Made by a program: the position numbers and the translations under genes. A stretch of DNA of 64,000 bases. Source: JAWKWH01 sp963669285 (GTDB lineage: Bacteria; Pseudomonadota; Alphaproteobacteria; Rhizobiales; Rhizobiaceae). The notes under the pieces are model-generated. The model was given only the letters and a program-made list of their open reading frames with translations, was not told the DNA's origin and ran no database searches. Shown here piece after piece: positions 28,229 through 38,756 of this stretch (the first letter of the stretch is position 1; the number at the start of each line of letters is the position of its first letter). The stretch covers positions 1 to 64,000 of the forward strand of contig CAXXSI010000018.1 in assembly GCA_963669285.2 (NCBI GenBank), given 5' to 3'.

Positions 28229-29689
28229 CTACGCTGCCCGCTTGGCTGCACGCTTGGCGAATCGCCGCCTGCTCCAGCGTTTCTTTGTCTTCGGTTTTGC
28301 CTTAGTGCCATCCTGTTTTTCAGGGCTGTGGCGATTGTTGTTGTCTGCGTTGTTTGCCGCACTGGCCGCCGTGACCGTATTGCCGTGTTCGGGTTTTCTT
28401 TTCCGATTGTTGCGGTTCGGCCGGTCCCGTCCGTGTTCCCTTTTGTCACCGGCATCGTTGTCCGCGCGGGCGGTACGAATTGGCTGTGCCGGTCGTGCCG
28501 GATCCGGCTGACCCAGATGATCAGCAGCGATCGGCAGTTGCAAGCGAATAACGCGTTCAACGGCTTTGAGTTTTGCCCTCTCGTTCGGGTCGCATAGCGT
28601 AACTGCGATACCGCTTTGGCCGTTGCGGCCGGTGCGTCCAATGCGGTGAACATAGGATTCGGCCTCATCGGGCAGATCGAAGTTCACCACATGGCTGATG
28701 CCGGGGACATCAATACCGCGTGCAGCGATATCGGTGGCGACCAGAATTCTGACCTTTCCATTGCGAAATCCATTGAGTGCGGCCTGACGGGCGTTCTGCG
28801 ATTTGTTGCCATGAATGACTGCGGTATCAAATCCGTCGCGTTTCAGGTCGCGGGTAATCCGGTCGGCTCCGTGTTTGGTGCGCGAAAACACGATCACCGA
28901 ACGCATGGCGTCATCACCGAGCATTTCACTTAAAACGACGCGCTTCTGTCTGGTACGCGCCATGACGACACTTTGGACAATTTCCGCTGCCGTCGTCCCT
29001 TGTCGAGCCACTTCGACCCGGACAGGATCCTCCAGCAGACTATCGGTCAGGCGCACGACCTCTTTCGGCATCGTTGCCGAAAAGAGTGCTGTCTGACATT
29101 CGTCGTGAACCCTTTCGGCAATGCGCTTGACGTCGCGGATGAAGCCCATGTCGAGCATTCGGTCGGCCTCATCGAGCACAAGCCAACGTGTATCGGACAG
29201 ATCGACATCACGCCCTTTGATCAGGTCGGTGAGCCGGCCAGGCGTTGCGATCAAAACGTCTACTCCCGGGCGAATGCGGTTCACCTGGGATGAGCGTGAC
29301 ACACCTCCCAGTACAAGCGCAGTCGAAAGATGGGCGCCTCTGGCAAGTTTCTTTACCGCGTCCTCGATCTGTACAGCCAGTTCGCGCGTTGGCGCCAGGA
29401 TCAGGGCGCGCGCGGTTCTGGCGCGTCTCCTTGAGCCGAGTGCAATGATTTTCGAAAGGATCGGCAGCGCGAAAGCTGCGGTCTTGCCCGATCCCGTTTG
29501 GGCAATGCCAAGAATATCCCGTCCGGACAGATGGTGCGGAATGGCCTGTGCCTGAATAGGCTTGGGTTCCAGCAAACCTGCTGAGCGGGTCGCTTTCAGC
29601 AAAACACCCTGAATTCCGAGTTCTTCAAAGGAAATTTCGTTTGATGAGGCGGAACCGACAGATTCCGCAGTATTTTCAATATGTTGCAA
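28229..29689 (-). CDS. DEAD-box ATP-dependent RNA helicase, RhlE-like
   Basis: A 486-residue RNA helicase. The Q motif is FEELGIQGVLLKATRSAG, Walker A AQTGSGKTAAFALPIL, motif Ia PTRELAVQ, motif II LVLDEADRMLDMGF, motif III LFSATMP, and motif VI HRIGRTGRNGQSG. The last 100 residues are a basic, low-complexity tail (RDRPNRNNRKRKPEHG, ending RRRFAKRAAKRAA) of the kind that tethers RhlE-type helicases to RNA, often in cold adaptation or ribosome assembly. The ATG at 29689 follows an AT-rich leader. Confidence 0.92.
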   Translation of the reverse strand: MQHIENTAESVGSASSNEISFEELGIQGVLLKATRSAGLLEPKPIQAQAIPHHLSGRDILGIAQTGSGKTAAFALPILSKIIALGSRRRARTARALILAPTRELAVQIEDAVKKLARGAHLSTALVLGGVSRSSQVNRIRPGVDVLIATPGRLTDLIKGRDVDLSDTRWLVLDEADRMLDMGFIRDVKRIAERVHDECQTALFSATMPKEVVRLTDSLLEDPVRVEVARQGTTAAEIVQSVVMARTRQKRVVLSEMLGDDAMRSVIVFSRTKHGADRITRDLKRDGFDTAVIHGNKSQNARQAALNGFRNGKVRILVATDIAARGIDVPGISHVVNFDLPDEAESYVHRIGRTGRNGQSGIAVTLCDPNERAKLKAVERVIRLQLPIAADHLGQPDPARPAQPIRTARADNDAGDKREHGRDRPNRNNRKRKPEHGNTVTAASAANNADNNNRHSPEKQDGTKAKPKTKKRWSRRRFAKRAAKRAA

Positions 29690-30117
29690 TTATTATCTCT
29701 TCTGCGACCTATTAAATCGCGTGTTAAACACTGCCGCAGCGGTGCTGACGGCAGATAGATGTCTCATTTCATGCGGTATGGCACGCGGCTGAGCCGTATC
29801 CCGGACTGCATCGTTTGCCCCGACCGGCGGATTGCCATCGGGTACCTGTCCATTCATTTCTAAAGCTGATGAAGGAAGGTAAAAGCGCGACACGTCCCTG
29901 TGGGAAAGTCGGAATCAATCTCCAACCCAAGCGCCATATTGGCGCCATATGGGGGATCAATTGCGAAAACGCAAGGAAAATCGGCAATTTATCGGCATAT
30001 TAGTACTGTCGATCAGTAAGGCTTGCCGTGCGGCATGGCCATCCGCTATTGCTGTTGGGCGGCTTTTTGGACCTGTTTGCGTTTGATGAGGGCGCGGGTT
30101 GCGGTAAAAGCTGGACT
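29690..30117. other. Gene-free stretch between the helicase and the MITE
   Basis: No convincing gene. It should hold the promoter and leader of the divergent helicase. The only local pattern is a tandem GCGCCATAT at 29931-29939 and 29942-29950. A short frame on the minus strand ending LIKRKQVQKAAQQQ near 30053 runs out of the MITE boundary and may be a gene remnant, but I do not recognise it. Confidence 0.5.
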
Positions 30118-30384
30118 AGGGTCAGGACTCATTAATTGACACGAAATGGTTGGAGCAAATTTGTGCGGGTATTAGGAGCAAGACAGCAGGAAACCGCCTG
30201 GTTTTCAATGGCTTGGGACGCGATACACCGTGCAGATTTGCCCAATCCGTAGGACGCTCCGCCATGACTGCGAACTGCTTCGTCAAAGCTCTCGACCGGG
30301 GGAAATACCCCGCTCTTCGAGCTTTTCCTTGCATTTCTTGTCATATCGGGCGCCATTTCGCGCCAATTAGTGGGCCCTGACCCT
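30118..30384. mobile_element. 267-bp MITE-like element with about 32-bp terminal inverted repeats
   Basis: The left end AGGGTCAGGACTCATTAATT (30118 on) and the reverse complement of the right end, AGGGTCAGGGCCCACTAATT, match at 17 of 20 bases. The match continues inward to CGAAATGG, about 27 of 32 bases in all. The interior codes for no intact transposase; the minus strand has a short frame starting MAPDMTRNARKSSKS just inside the right repeat. The ends resemble those of IS5-group elements from memory only. No target duplication is evident. The right end lies 22 bp before the trkH start. Confidence 0.8.
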
Positions 30385-30406
30385 GAAACTACGGGGTTTT
30401 TCATCC

Positions 30407-31864
30407 GTGCAGAGCACATCCGTCCGCGCCGCTGTCCATATTGCCTCGGTGTTTGCCATTTACCTATCGGTTTCGATGCTGATTCCCGCAGCGGTCGACC
30501 TGTATTTCGGTCATGAGGACTGGAAAGTATTCGCTGCATCGGCGTTCTTCACCGGTGGGCTGGCGCTGGCTGTCGCCATTGCGACCAACACCAAAGCGCC
30601 GCCGGCCTCGGCCCGGTTCGGGTTTCTGCTCGTCAATCTGCTGTGGGTCACGATGTGTATTGCAGGTGCGATACCGTTTTTGGCGTCCTCGCTGGAACTG
30701 TCGCCGACCGATGCTGCCTTCGAAGCCGTCGCTGGCGTGACGACGACCGGTGCGACGATCATCAAAAGTATCGACGGATTGCCGCCGGGGATGCTGCTGT
30801 GGCGGTCAATCCTGCAATGGATGGGCGGATTGGGCGTCATCGCACTGGGTCTGTTTCTGTTGCCGTTCCTGAATGTCGGCGGTGTCTCCTATTTCAGAAT
30901 CGAATCCTCCGACATCGACGATCGGCCGTTTGCCCGATTTTCGACATTCGCCGCCGGTCTGCTCAGTATCTATGCGGTTCTGACAGTTGCCTGCGGCATT
31001 GCCTATGCAGTGTCGGGTATGACCGCGTTCGACGCGCTCAATCACGCGCTGACCACTGTGTCGACCGCCGGCTTTTCCACCCATGATGCTTCACTCGGTC
31101 ATTACGGCGGCAACGCCGCAGTTCTTTGGACCGGCACGTTTTTCATGTTTGTCGGCGGGCTTCCCTTTTCGGCGCTGATACTGTTTGCACTCAGAGGCCG
31201 GTTTGACGCCGCGCTCGATCCGCAAATCCGCATCTTTGCGGCTTATGTCGTGGGTATCATCCTGGCTGTGGCGATTTATCTGCGTGTCACCGCCGGGCTC
31301 GGCATGTTCGATGCGTTGACGATCGCCGCCTTCAATTTTATGTCGGTGGTTACCACAACAGGCTATTCGACCGCGGATTACACCGCATGGGGACCGTTTG
31401 CTTTCGCGCTGGCCTTTGTTTCCATGTTCCTCGGCGGTTGCTCGGGATCGACGACCGGCGGCGTCAAGACATACCGTTTCGTCATCCTGTTCGGCTTCAT
31501 ACGCAACGGCATACGGCGCCTGATCTACCCGAGCACGGTTCAGACAGTGCGCTATGGCGACCGGCCGGTCGACGAAGAAATTCAGCGCGCCGTCGTCCTG
31601 TTTGTCGGCGCATTTCTGTTCCTTTGGGCGATCATCACGGTGGCGCTTGCCGCAACCGGCGTCGATTTCGTGTCGTCGCTGAGCGGTGCTCTCAGCGCGC
31701 TGATGAATGTCGGGCCGGGCCTCGGCGACACAATCGGTCCTCGAGGCAACTATTCGTCGCTACCCGACCTGGCAAAATGGATTTTGACTTTCGGCATGCT
31801 GCTCGGGCGACTGGAAATTCTGGCGGTATTGGTGATCCTCACGCCGCTATACTGGAGCAGATAG
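30407..31864 (+). CDS. trkH: TrkH-family potassium uptake protein
   Basis: The 485-residue translocating subunit of the Trk potassium system. Four pore loops are visible: GVTTTGATIIKSIDG, TTVSTAGFSTHDAS, SVVTTTGYSTADYT and SALMNVGPGLGDTIG, giving the repeated TxG selectivity filter. GGCSGSTTGGVKTYRF is also diagnostic. The start is GTG at 30407 with GGGG upstream. Because the MITE ends only 22 bp before it, the native promoter is displaced or lies within or beyond the element. The TrkA NAD-binding partner is not in the window. kynU follows after 54 bp. Confidence 0.92.
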   Translation: MQSTSVRAAVHIASVFAIYLSVSMLIPAAVDLYFGHEDWKVFAASAFFTGGLALAVAIATNTKAPPASARFGFLLVNLLWVTMCIAGAIPFLASSLELSPTDAAFEAVAGVTTTGATIIKSIDGLPPGMLLWRSILQWMGGLGVIALGLFLLPFLNVGGVSYFRIESSDIDDRPFARFSTFAAGLLSIYAVLTVACGIAYAVSGMTAFDALNHALTTVSTAGFSTHDASLGHYGGNAAVLWTGTFFMFVGGLPFSALILFALRGRFDAALDPQIRIFAAYVVGIILAVAIYLRVTAGLGMFDALTIAAFNFMSVVTTTGYSTADYTAWGPFAFALAFVSMFLGGCSGSTTGGVKTYRFVILFGFIRNGIRRLIYPSTVQTVRYGDRPVDEEIQRAVVLFVGAFLFLWAIITVALAATGVDFVSSLSGALSALMNVGPGLGDTIGPRGNYSSLPDLAKWILTFGMLLGRLEILAVLVILTPLYWSR

Positions 31865-31918
31865 CGGCAGGTATGCGGCTGCTTCAGATCATGAAACATC
31901 GATGGACGGGATTTGAAC

Positions 31919-33157
31919 ATGCTGACACGGCAAGATTGCACTGAGCTTGATGCAAATGATGCGCTTGCAGATTTGCGGGGCAAATTCCGCCTGCCGGAGG
32001 GCGTTATCTACCTGGACGGCAACTCCCTTGGCGCAATGCCTGGCGATGTGCCGGACAAGCTAATGCACACGATTGAGCGTGAATGGGGGAAAGACCTGAT
32101 CCGCAGTTGGGGCACTGCCGACTGGTTTGCCATGCCGGAAAAGCTCGGCGATCGCATCGGACGCCTGATCGGGGCTGCAGCAGGACAAATCGTCGTGTGC
32201 GACACGACATCAATCAACATTTACAAGGCTTTGCGCGCAGCCATGAGGATGCGCAGCGAGCGAAGCGTCATCGTTTCGGAACTCGGCAGCTTTCCAACCG
32301 ACTTGTACATGATCGAGGGCGCCATTGGCGGTGACGGAGCCTATTCCAGCCGCCTTCTTGGCCGCGATGGGGAGAAAATCGAAGATCTGCTCGATGAAGA
32401 CGTTGCGGTGGTTTTGCTGTCGAATGTGGATTACCGCACTGGCCGGCTTCACGATATGGAGGCCATTACCCGATCGGCGCACGATTGCGGAGCGCTGATC
32501 ATCTGGGATCTGTGTCATTCGGCGGGCGTCGTTCCTATGAAGCTGGATGATCTCGGCGTCGATTTTGCCGTCGGGTGTACATACAAATATCTAAACGGCG
32601 GACCGGGATCTCCCGCCTATATCTATGTTTCCAGACGCCACCACGATAGCGCCAATCAACCGCTTTCCGGTTGGTGGGGGCATGCCGCACCCTTCGCCTT
32701 CGAGCCCAGCTACAAGCCGACCGAAGGTGTGCGTCGATTTTTGTGCGGTACGCAGCCGATCCTGTCGATGAAAGGGGTTGAAGCGGCGATGGACCTCTTC
32801 GACGGCATGGATATGACGCTGATTCGACAAAAGAGCCAGAAGCTCGGCGACACGTTCATCCGCCTCGTCGAGCAACATCCGTCGTGCCGCGCGCTTGAAT
32901 TGGCTTCACCACGTGATGCCGAAAAACGCGGCAGCCAGGTGTCGTTCGACTTCGTCAACGGCTACCCGGTGATCAGGGCGATGATCGAAAAAGGAGTCAT
33001 CGGCGACTACAGGGAGCCGGGGATCATGCGTTTCGGTCTAGCGCCCTATTACCTTCGCTATGTCGATTTGTACGATGCCGTCCAGATCATGGCGAAGTGC
33101 ATCGAAGCGGAAGTGTGGAATATCCCGGCCTACGTCGAAAGAGAGACCGTGACGTAG
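31919..33157 (+). CDS. kynU: Kynureninase
   Basis: PLP enzyme cleaving kynurenine to anthranilate and alanine. The 412-residue sequence has YLDGNSLGAMPGDVPDKL at the N-terminus, IIWDLCHSAGVVPM with the PLP-ring Asp, and GCTYKYLNGGPGSPAYIYVS with the Schiff-base lysine. FGLAPYYLRYVDLYDAVQIM is the family C-terminus. ATG 31919 is preferred over an in-frame TTG at 31913. The tryptophan dioxygenase and formamidase that usually precede kynureninase are absent from the window. The adjacent aminobenzoyl-CoA-type monooxygenase suggests that anthranilate is degraded, not recycled to tryptophan. Confidence 0.93.
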   Translation: MLTRQDCTELDANDALADLRGKFRLPEGVIYLDGNSLGAMPGDVPDKLMHTIEREWGKDLIRSWGTADWFAMPEKLGDRIGRLIGAAAGQIVVCDTTSINIYKALRAAMRMRSERSVIVSELGSFPTDLYMIEGAIGGDGAYSSRLLGRDGEKIEDLLDEDVAVVLLSNVDYRTGRLHDMEAITRSAHDCGALIIWDLCHSAGVVPMKLDDLGVDFAVGCTYKYLNGGPGSPAYIYVSRRHHDSANQPLSGWWGHAAPFAFEPSYKPTEGVRRFLCGTQPILSMKGVEAAMDLFDGMDMTLIRQKSQKLGDTFIRLVEQHPSCRALELASPRDAEKRGSQVSFDFVNGYPVIRAMIEKGVIGDYREPGIMRFGLAPYYLRYVDLYDAVQIMAKCIEAEVWNIPAYVERETVT

Positions 33158-33167
33158 AATCGTTCAG

Positions 33168-33659
33168 TCAATGTGATGATTCCAGAAGTCGACGGTCAGC
33201 GTCCACTCCATTTTGCGACATTTTTTTCAGCAATATCAATAACTTCTCAACTTCCGACAAATCAAGACCTGTAAATAGATCGCCGCGGAGCCGGGCGACG
33301 TCCGCTTTCGCCGATTTCAGCACCGAACGCCCACGATTGGTCAATGCCACCTGCGAATGCCGTTTATCGCGTTCGAGCGCAGTCTTGTTGACCAAGTCGC
33401 GTTCGACCAGCCGGTCGACCAACCGGCTCGCAATGGTTCGTTCAACAACCGCCAGTTCGGAGAGTTCCTGTATGTTCAACGTGCCGTCGCCGTCCAATGT
33501 CTGCAGCACCCGCCACTCCACAAGCTTCAATCCGTGCGGACGCAGCACCTTGTCCATCGTCTCCCGCACCCGACGATTGAGTACGGCGAGATGGTACTCC
33601 GGCGGATCGGCTTCGATCAGGGCGAAAACTTCATTGGGCAAGGACATCTGGCGCTCCAT
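33168..33659 (-). CDS. MarR-family transcriptional regulator
   Basis: A 163-residue winged-helix repressor-type protein. The DNA-binding part reads LVEWRVLQTLDGDGTLNIQE, LSELAVVERTIASRLVDRLV and RDLVNKTALERDKRHSQVAL, with the DKR wing motif typical of MarR. It is divergent from the monooxygenase gene; the 130 bp between them contain a perfect 24-bp palindrome, its likely operator. MarR proteins of this context usually respond to aromatic acyl-CoAs. Convergent with kynU, stops 11 bp apart. Confidence 0.9.
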   Translation of the reverse strand: MERQMSLPNEVFALIEADPPEYHLAVLNRRVRETMDKVLRPHGLKLVEWRVLQTLDGDGTLNIQELSELAVVERTIASRLVDRLVERDLVNKTALERDKRHSQVALTNRGRSVLKSAKADVARLRGDLFTGLDLSEVEKLLILLKKMSQNGVDADRRLLESSH

Positions 33660-33734
33660 TGTTTTCGGTAATCAGTCCGAGACGATCGGCTCGTCGCAAA
33701 CCAAGTTTTCAGTCGACTTTTGAAATTTACCACC

Positions 33735-33758
33735 TAATATGTGCAATTGCACATATTA
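33735..33758. promoter_or_regulatory. Perfect 24-bp palindrome, MarR operator candidate
   Basis: The half-site TAATATGTGCAA at 33735-33746 is followed directly by its exact reverse complement at 33747-33758. It lies in the divergent promoter region, 76 bp upstream of the marR start and 31 bp upstream of the monooxygenase start, with the size and symmetry of MarR dimer sites. Confidence 0.8.
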
Positions 33759-33759
33759 T

Positions 33760-33773
33760 TTTCAGTACTGAAA
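33760..33773. promoter_or_regulatory. Second 14-bp palindrome TTTCAGTACTGAAA
   Basis: A perfect 14-bp palindrome directly after the larger one, ending 16 bp before the monooxygenase ATG. It may extend the operator or be a separate site near the transcription start. Confidence 0.45.
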
Positions 33774-33789
33774 GCAGGGGATTCCATAA

Positions 33790-36141
33790 ATGAAAGTGAC
33801 CATCATTGGCGGCGGACCCGGTGGTCTCTACACCGCCCTGCTTGCAAAGAAATCCCGGCCCGATTGGCAGATTGAAGTGTTCGAACGCAACCGGGCCGAC
33901 GATACATTCGGTTTCGGCGTGGTGTTTTCAGACGAAACCCTTGACGAGTTCCTGAGCCGCGATCGGAAAGTGTTTGAGAGAATACGCGACGAATTCGCCT
34001 ATTGGGACGATGTCGCCATCAGTTTCAAAGGCTATGTGATGCGCGCCGGCGGGAACGGTTTCTGTGGCACATCGCGGCAGACTTTGTTGACGATCCTGCA
34101 GGAACGCTGCGCCGAACTTGGAGTCGAGCTGACATTCGGTGTCGACATCAAGGCTGAAGATATTGAAACCCGATTTGCCGATTCCGATGTCATCGTCGCC
34201 AGCGACGGCATCAATTCGGCAATCCGCGAACATTATCGCGACCAGTTCCAACCATCGCTGACATGGAGGACCAACCGGTTTTGCTGGATGGGTTCAACCC
34301 GCCAGATGAGCGAGTTCAACTACTTTTTCCGGGAAACGGCGCATGGCCACATGGTGGCGCATTGCTACCAGTATGAAAAAGACCATTCCACGTGGGTTTT
34401 CGAAATGGATGAAGCCACGTGGCAGGGGCACGGCTTCGAAGAGTTTGATGAAGAAGGTTCGAAAGCCAAGCTCGAAGCGATCTTCGCCGACGAGTTGCAG
34501 GGCCACCCGCTGCTGCTCAACCGTTCGAACTGGCGTAATTTCCCGCGTATCTTCTGCGAAAAATGGTACGCGGGAAAAATCGTCATACTGGGCGACGCCA
34601 AGGCGAGCGCGCACTTTTCGATTGGATCGGGCACCAAGCTTGCCATGGAATGTGCCATTTCGCTCGCCGACGCCTTGCTCGAACACAGTGAGAATGACGT
34701 CCAAAAGGCGTTTCAGGCCTACGACGATGCACGGCGCACGCAATGTCAGATCATCCAGCACAATGCCGACGTATCGCTGGCTTGGTTTGAGCACATGAAC
34801 CGCTCATGGGACATGGAGCCCTACCAGTTCGCCATGGTGGTGATGTGCCGGGCAAAATCGATCACCTACGACAACCTGATCGTGCGGGACGAGGAATTCG
34901 TTCGCAAAGCCGATGACGAATGGTATGCCCGCCATTTGCGCGAAACCGGTGAAGATCTGACGAAAACCCGCCCGACACCGATGTTCTCGAAATTCAAACT
35001 TCGGGACATGACGGTGCAAAACCGTGTGGTGATGTCGCCGATGGCGCAGTACAGCGCCGACAAGGACGGAAATCCGACAGACTGGTCGAAAGTGCACTAT
35101 TGCTCGCATGCAATGGGCGGCATGGGGCTGATCTACACGGAAATGACATGCCCGTCGGCCGATGCCCGTATCACCGAGGGATGCCCCGGAATGTGGACCG
35201 ACGAGCACGAGGCGCGATGGAGGGACATCGTCGATTTCATCCACACCAACACTGCCGCCAAGGTGGCGATGCAACTCGGACACGCGGGGAGAAAAGGATC
35301 GACGCAATTGGGCTGGGAAGATGCGGATCACCCGATTACCGACGCGAACTCCAACTGGCCACTGGTGTCGGCCTCGGCCCTGCCCTGGTTTGAGGACGAA
35401 AGCCAGGTACCGGCGGAGCTCGACCGCGACGGCATGGATCGCATCAGGAATGATTTCGTCCAAGCCACCGAACGCGCGGCACGGGCCGGTTTCGACATGC
35501 TCGAATTGCACTGTGCCCATGGCTATCTCCTGGCCTCGTTCCTGTCACCTCTGACCAATCAGCGCAGCGACGATTATGGCGGCAGCGTTGAGAACCGGTT
35601 GCGCTTCCCGCTCGAGGTTTTCACCGCAATGCGAGAGGTCTGGCCGGCGGAAAGGCCGATGGCGGTTCGGGTATCAGGTTCGGACTGGAAGGAAGGTGGA
35701 TTGAGCGAAAGCGACCTCATCGCGATATCGGAAGCGTTCAGCGAAGCCGGGTGCGACCTGATCGACGTATCGGCAGGACAGACCGTTCCGGACCAGCAGC
35801 CGGTCTATGGCCGGATGTTTCAAACCCATTTGGCTGAAGCCGTTCGCAACGTGCCCAGAATAGCCACCATGGCGGTCGGTGCCATTACCGAGGCAGCGCA
35901 GGTCAACACCATACTTCACACCCGCAGAGCCGATCTCGTCGCCATCGGCCGTCCGCATCTGTGGAACCCGTACTTCGCGCACCAGGCCGCGGCCTGGTAT
36001 GGTGTCAACAATCAGGAAGACTGGCCGAAACAATATGTCTCCGGGGCTCAGCAGGCACTTCGGGAGGCCGAGAAAACCCGTGAGCGGATGCTTGTGCTGC
36101 AGCGCAAGGCGGCTCCGGGTCGCCATGCAGAGCGGCGCTGA
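33790..36141 (+). CDS. Bifunctional FAD monooxygenase/OYE reductase, 2-aminobenzoyl-CoA (or salicylyl-CoA) type
   Basis: A 783-residue fusion. Residues 1-385 are a flavin monooxygenase: MKVTIIGGGPGGLYTALLAK (FAD fold), FGFGVVFSDETLDEFL, and GKIVILGDAKASAHFSIGSG (GD motif). Residues about 395-765 are an Old Yellow Enzyme barrel: PMFSKFKLRDMTVQNRVVMS, AMQLGHAGRKGSTQLGW, LHCAHGYLLASFLSPLTNQR and LVAIGRPHLWNPYFAHQ. The architecture and length match 2-aminobenzoyl-CoA monooxygenase/reductase, which hydroxylates then reduces anthraniloyl-CoA; related proteins are annotated as salicylyl-CoA 5-hydroxylase. The kynureninase nearby makes the anthranilate route the better reading. No CoA ligase is in the window. 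Confidence 0.88.
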   Translation: MKVTIIGGGPGGLYTALLAKKSRPDWQIEVFERNRADDTFGFGVVFSDETLDEFLSRDRKVFERIRDEFAYWDDVAISFKGYVMRAGGNGFCGTSRQTLLTILQERCAELGVELTFGVDIKAEDIETRFADSDVIVASDGINSAIREHYRDQFQPSLTWRTNRFCWMGSTRQMSEFNYFFRETAHGHMVAHCYQYEKDHSTWVFEMDEATWQGHGFEEFDEEGSKAKLEAIFADELQGHPLLLNRSNWRNFPRIFCEKWYAGKIVILGDAKASAHFSIGSGTKLAMECAISLADALLEHSENDVQKAFQAYDDARRTQCQIIQHNADVSLAWFEHMNRSWDMEPYQFAMVVMCRAKSITYDNLIVRDEEFVRKADDEWYARHLRETGEDLTKTRPTPMFSKFKLRDMTVQNRVVMSPMAQYSADKDGNPTDWSKVHYCSHAMGGMGLIYTEMTCPSADARITEGCPGMWTDEHEARWRDIVDFIHTNTAAKVAMQLGHAGRKGSTQLGWEDADHPITDANSNWPLVSASALPWFEDESQVPAELDRDGMDRIRNDFVQATERAARAGFDMLELHCAHGYLLASFLSPLTNQRSDDYGGSVENRLRFPLEVFTAMREVWPAERPMAVRVSGSDWKEGGLSESDLIAISEAFSEAGCDLIDVSAGQTVPDQQPVYGRMFQTHLAEAVRNVPRIATMAVGAITEAAQVNTILHTRRADLVAIGRPHLWNPYFAHQAAAWYGVNNQEDWPKQYVSGAQQALREAEKTRERMLVLQRKAAPGRHAERR

Positions 36142-36194
36142 TCGAGCAGATCGCGGATCCTCTCAACCAAGGAGCACAGCAGCGGACATTGGCG

Positions 36195-37823
<1,629 letters not shown>

Positions 37824-37843
37824 GGGAGTCAGGGCATAGCGTG

Positions 37844-37879
37844 GGCAAAGTGATTCCGCAAAGGAAAAATCACTTTGCC
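37844..37879. repeat. Inverted repeat with 12-bp perfect arms in the pyrG leader
   Basis: GGCAAAGTGATT at 37844-37855 and AATCACTTTGCC at 37868-37879 flank a 12-nt loop, 21 nt before the pyrG start. No T tract follows, so termination of the upstream ldt transcript is doubtful. It may be a leader hairpin or a dispersed rhizobial palindrome. Confidence 0.6.
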
Positions 37880-37928
37880 GTCAGATTATCCCACAGACCA
37901 TTTTATGATCGGTGGCCGATCGGGAGAA

Positions 37929-38609
37929 TCAAAGAACGACGACGTCGGCGCCGACCTTCACACGGCCGTATAGATCGATCACGTGCTCATTGACCATCCT
38001 GAAACAGCCATTGGAAGCCGCCTTGCCGATGGTCCAGGGCTGTGTCGTGCCATGGATGCGAATGCGAGTGTCCACTTTACCCTGATAGAGATAGAGCGCA
38101 CGCGCACCAAGCGGATTGTTGGGCCCACCATCCATTCCGTCCTTGTATTTCGCGTATTTTCCCGGCTGGCGCCTGATCATGTCCTTTGTCGGTATCCAAC
38201 GCGGCCATTCCTGCTTCTCGTAGATCTTGGCCTTGCCCTTGAATTCCAGTCCGACCCGTCCGACCGCCACACCGTAGCGTTTCGCCTTGCCCCAGCGTTG
38301 CACTAGGTAGAGAAACTTGTTCTTGGTATCGATCACGATCGTGCCGGGCCTGTAACCCGTGTAAGGCACAATCTGCGGTTCGAATTTGGCTGCAACACTA
38401 AACTTCTTTTTCGAAGCCTTTGCCGCCAGTACCTCGTCATTCCGCCGGGTCGTTTCGGATACCGCCGATTTCTTTGTTTTCTTTTCGATGGTCGTTTTGA
38501 AAACGCCGGGCAAAAATGACCGGGTGTCGTTTTCCGCGTTTGCGCCGGTTGCAGCAAATGCGACAGCAACGCTGAGAAGACCTGCGGCGATAATTCTGGA
38601 TTTACGCAT
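37929..38609 (-). CDS. L,D-transpeptidase (YkuD domain), secreted
   Basis: A 226-residue periplasmic peptidoglycan cross-linking or protein-attaching enzyme. The signal peptide MRKSRIIAAGLLSVAVAFAA ends near ATGANA. The YkuD domain starts PGTIVIDTKNKFLYLVQRWG and ends with the catalytic motif HGTTQPWTIGKAASNGCFRM (His, Ser, Cys, Arg). A basic Lys/Thr-rich linker (about residues 30-65) separates the two. Start ATG 38609 is chosen over an upstream one because it begins the signal peptide. Located between secG and pyrG on the same strand. Confidence 0.9.
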   Translation of the reverse strand: MRKSRIIAAGLLSVAVAFAATGANAENDTRSFLPGVFKTTIEKKTKKSAVSETTRRNDEVLAAKASKKKFSVAAKFEPQIVPYTGYRPGTIVIDTKNKFLYLVQRWGKAKRYGVAVGRVGLEFKGKAKIYEKQEWPRWIPTKDMIRRQPGKYAKYKDGMDGGPNNPLGARALYLYQGKVDTRIRIHGTTQPWTIGKAASNGCFRMVNEHVIDLYGRVKVGADVVVL

Positions 38610-38756
38610 CGGAGTACCTACCAAACAGACAAGATGACAATATAGCCGAACAGCGACTCACCGCATATAAGCTTGAGCGCATATTTCATTTCTACGGTTA
38701 AAATACTACCGAAGTTTGAAAACGAGCAGCTATTGGTCCTGCGATTTCAAGAATAA

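Noticed and set aside
29815..30003. 62-codon frame before the MITE
   Set aside because: No ribosome-binding site, no family resemblance, and it crosses a small tandem repeat.
30132..30539. 135-codon minus frame over the MITE as a transposase
   Set aside because: It has no DDE motif, runs out of the element into the trkH start region, and is too short.
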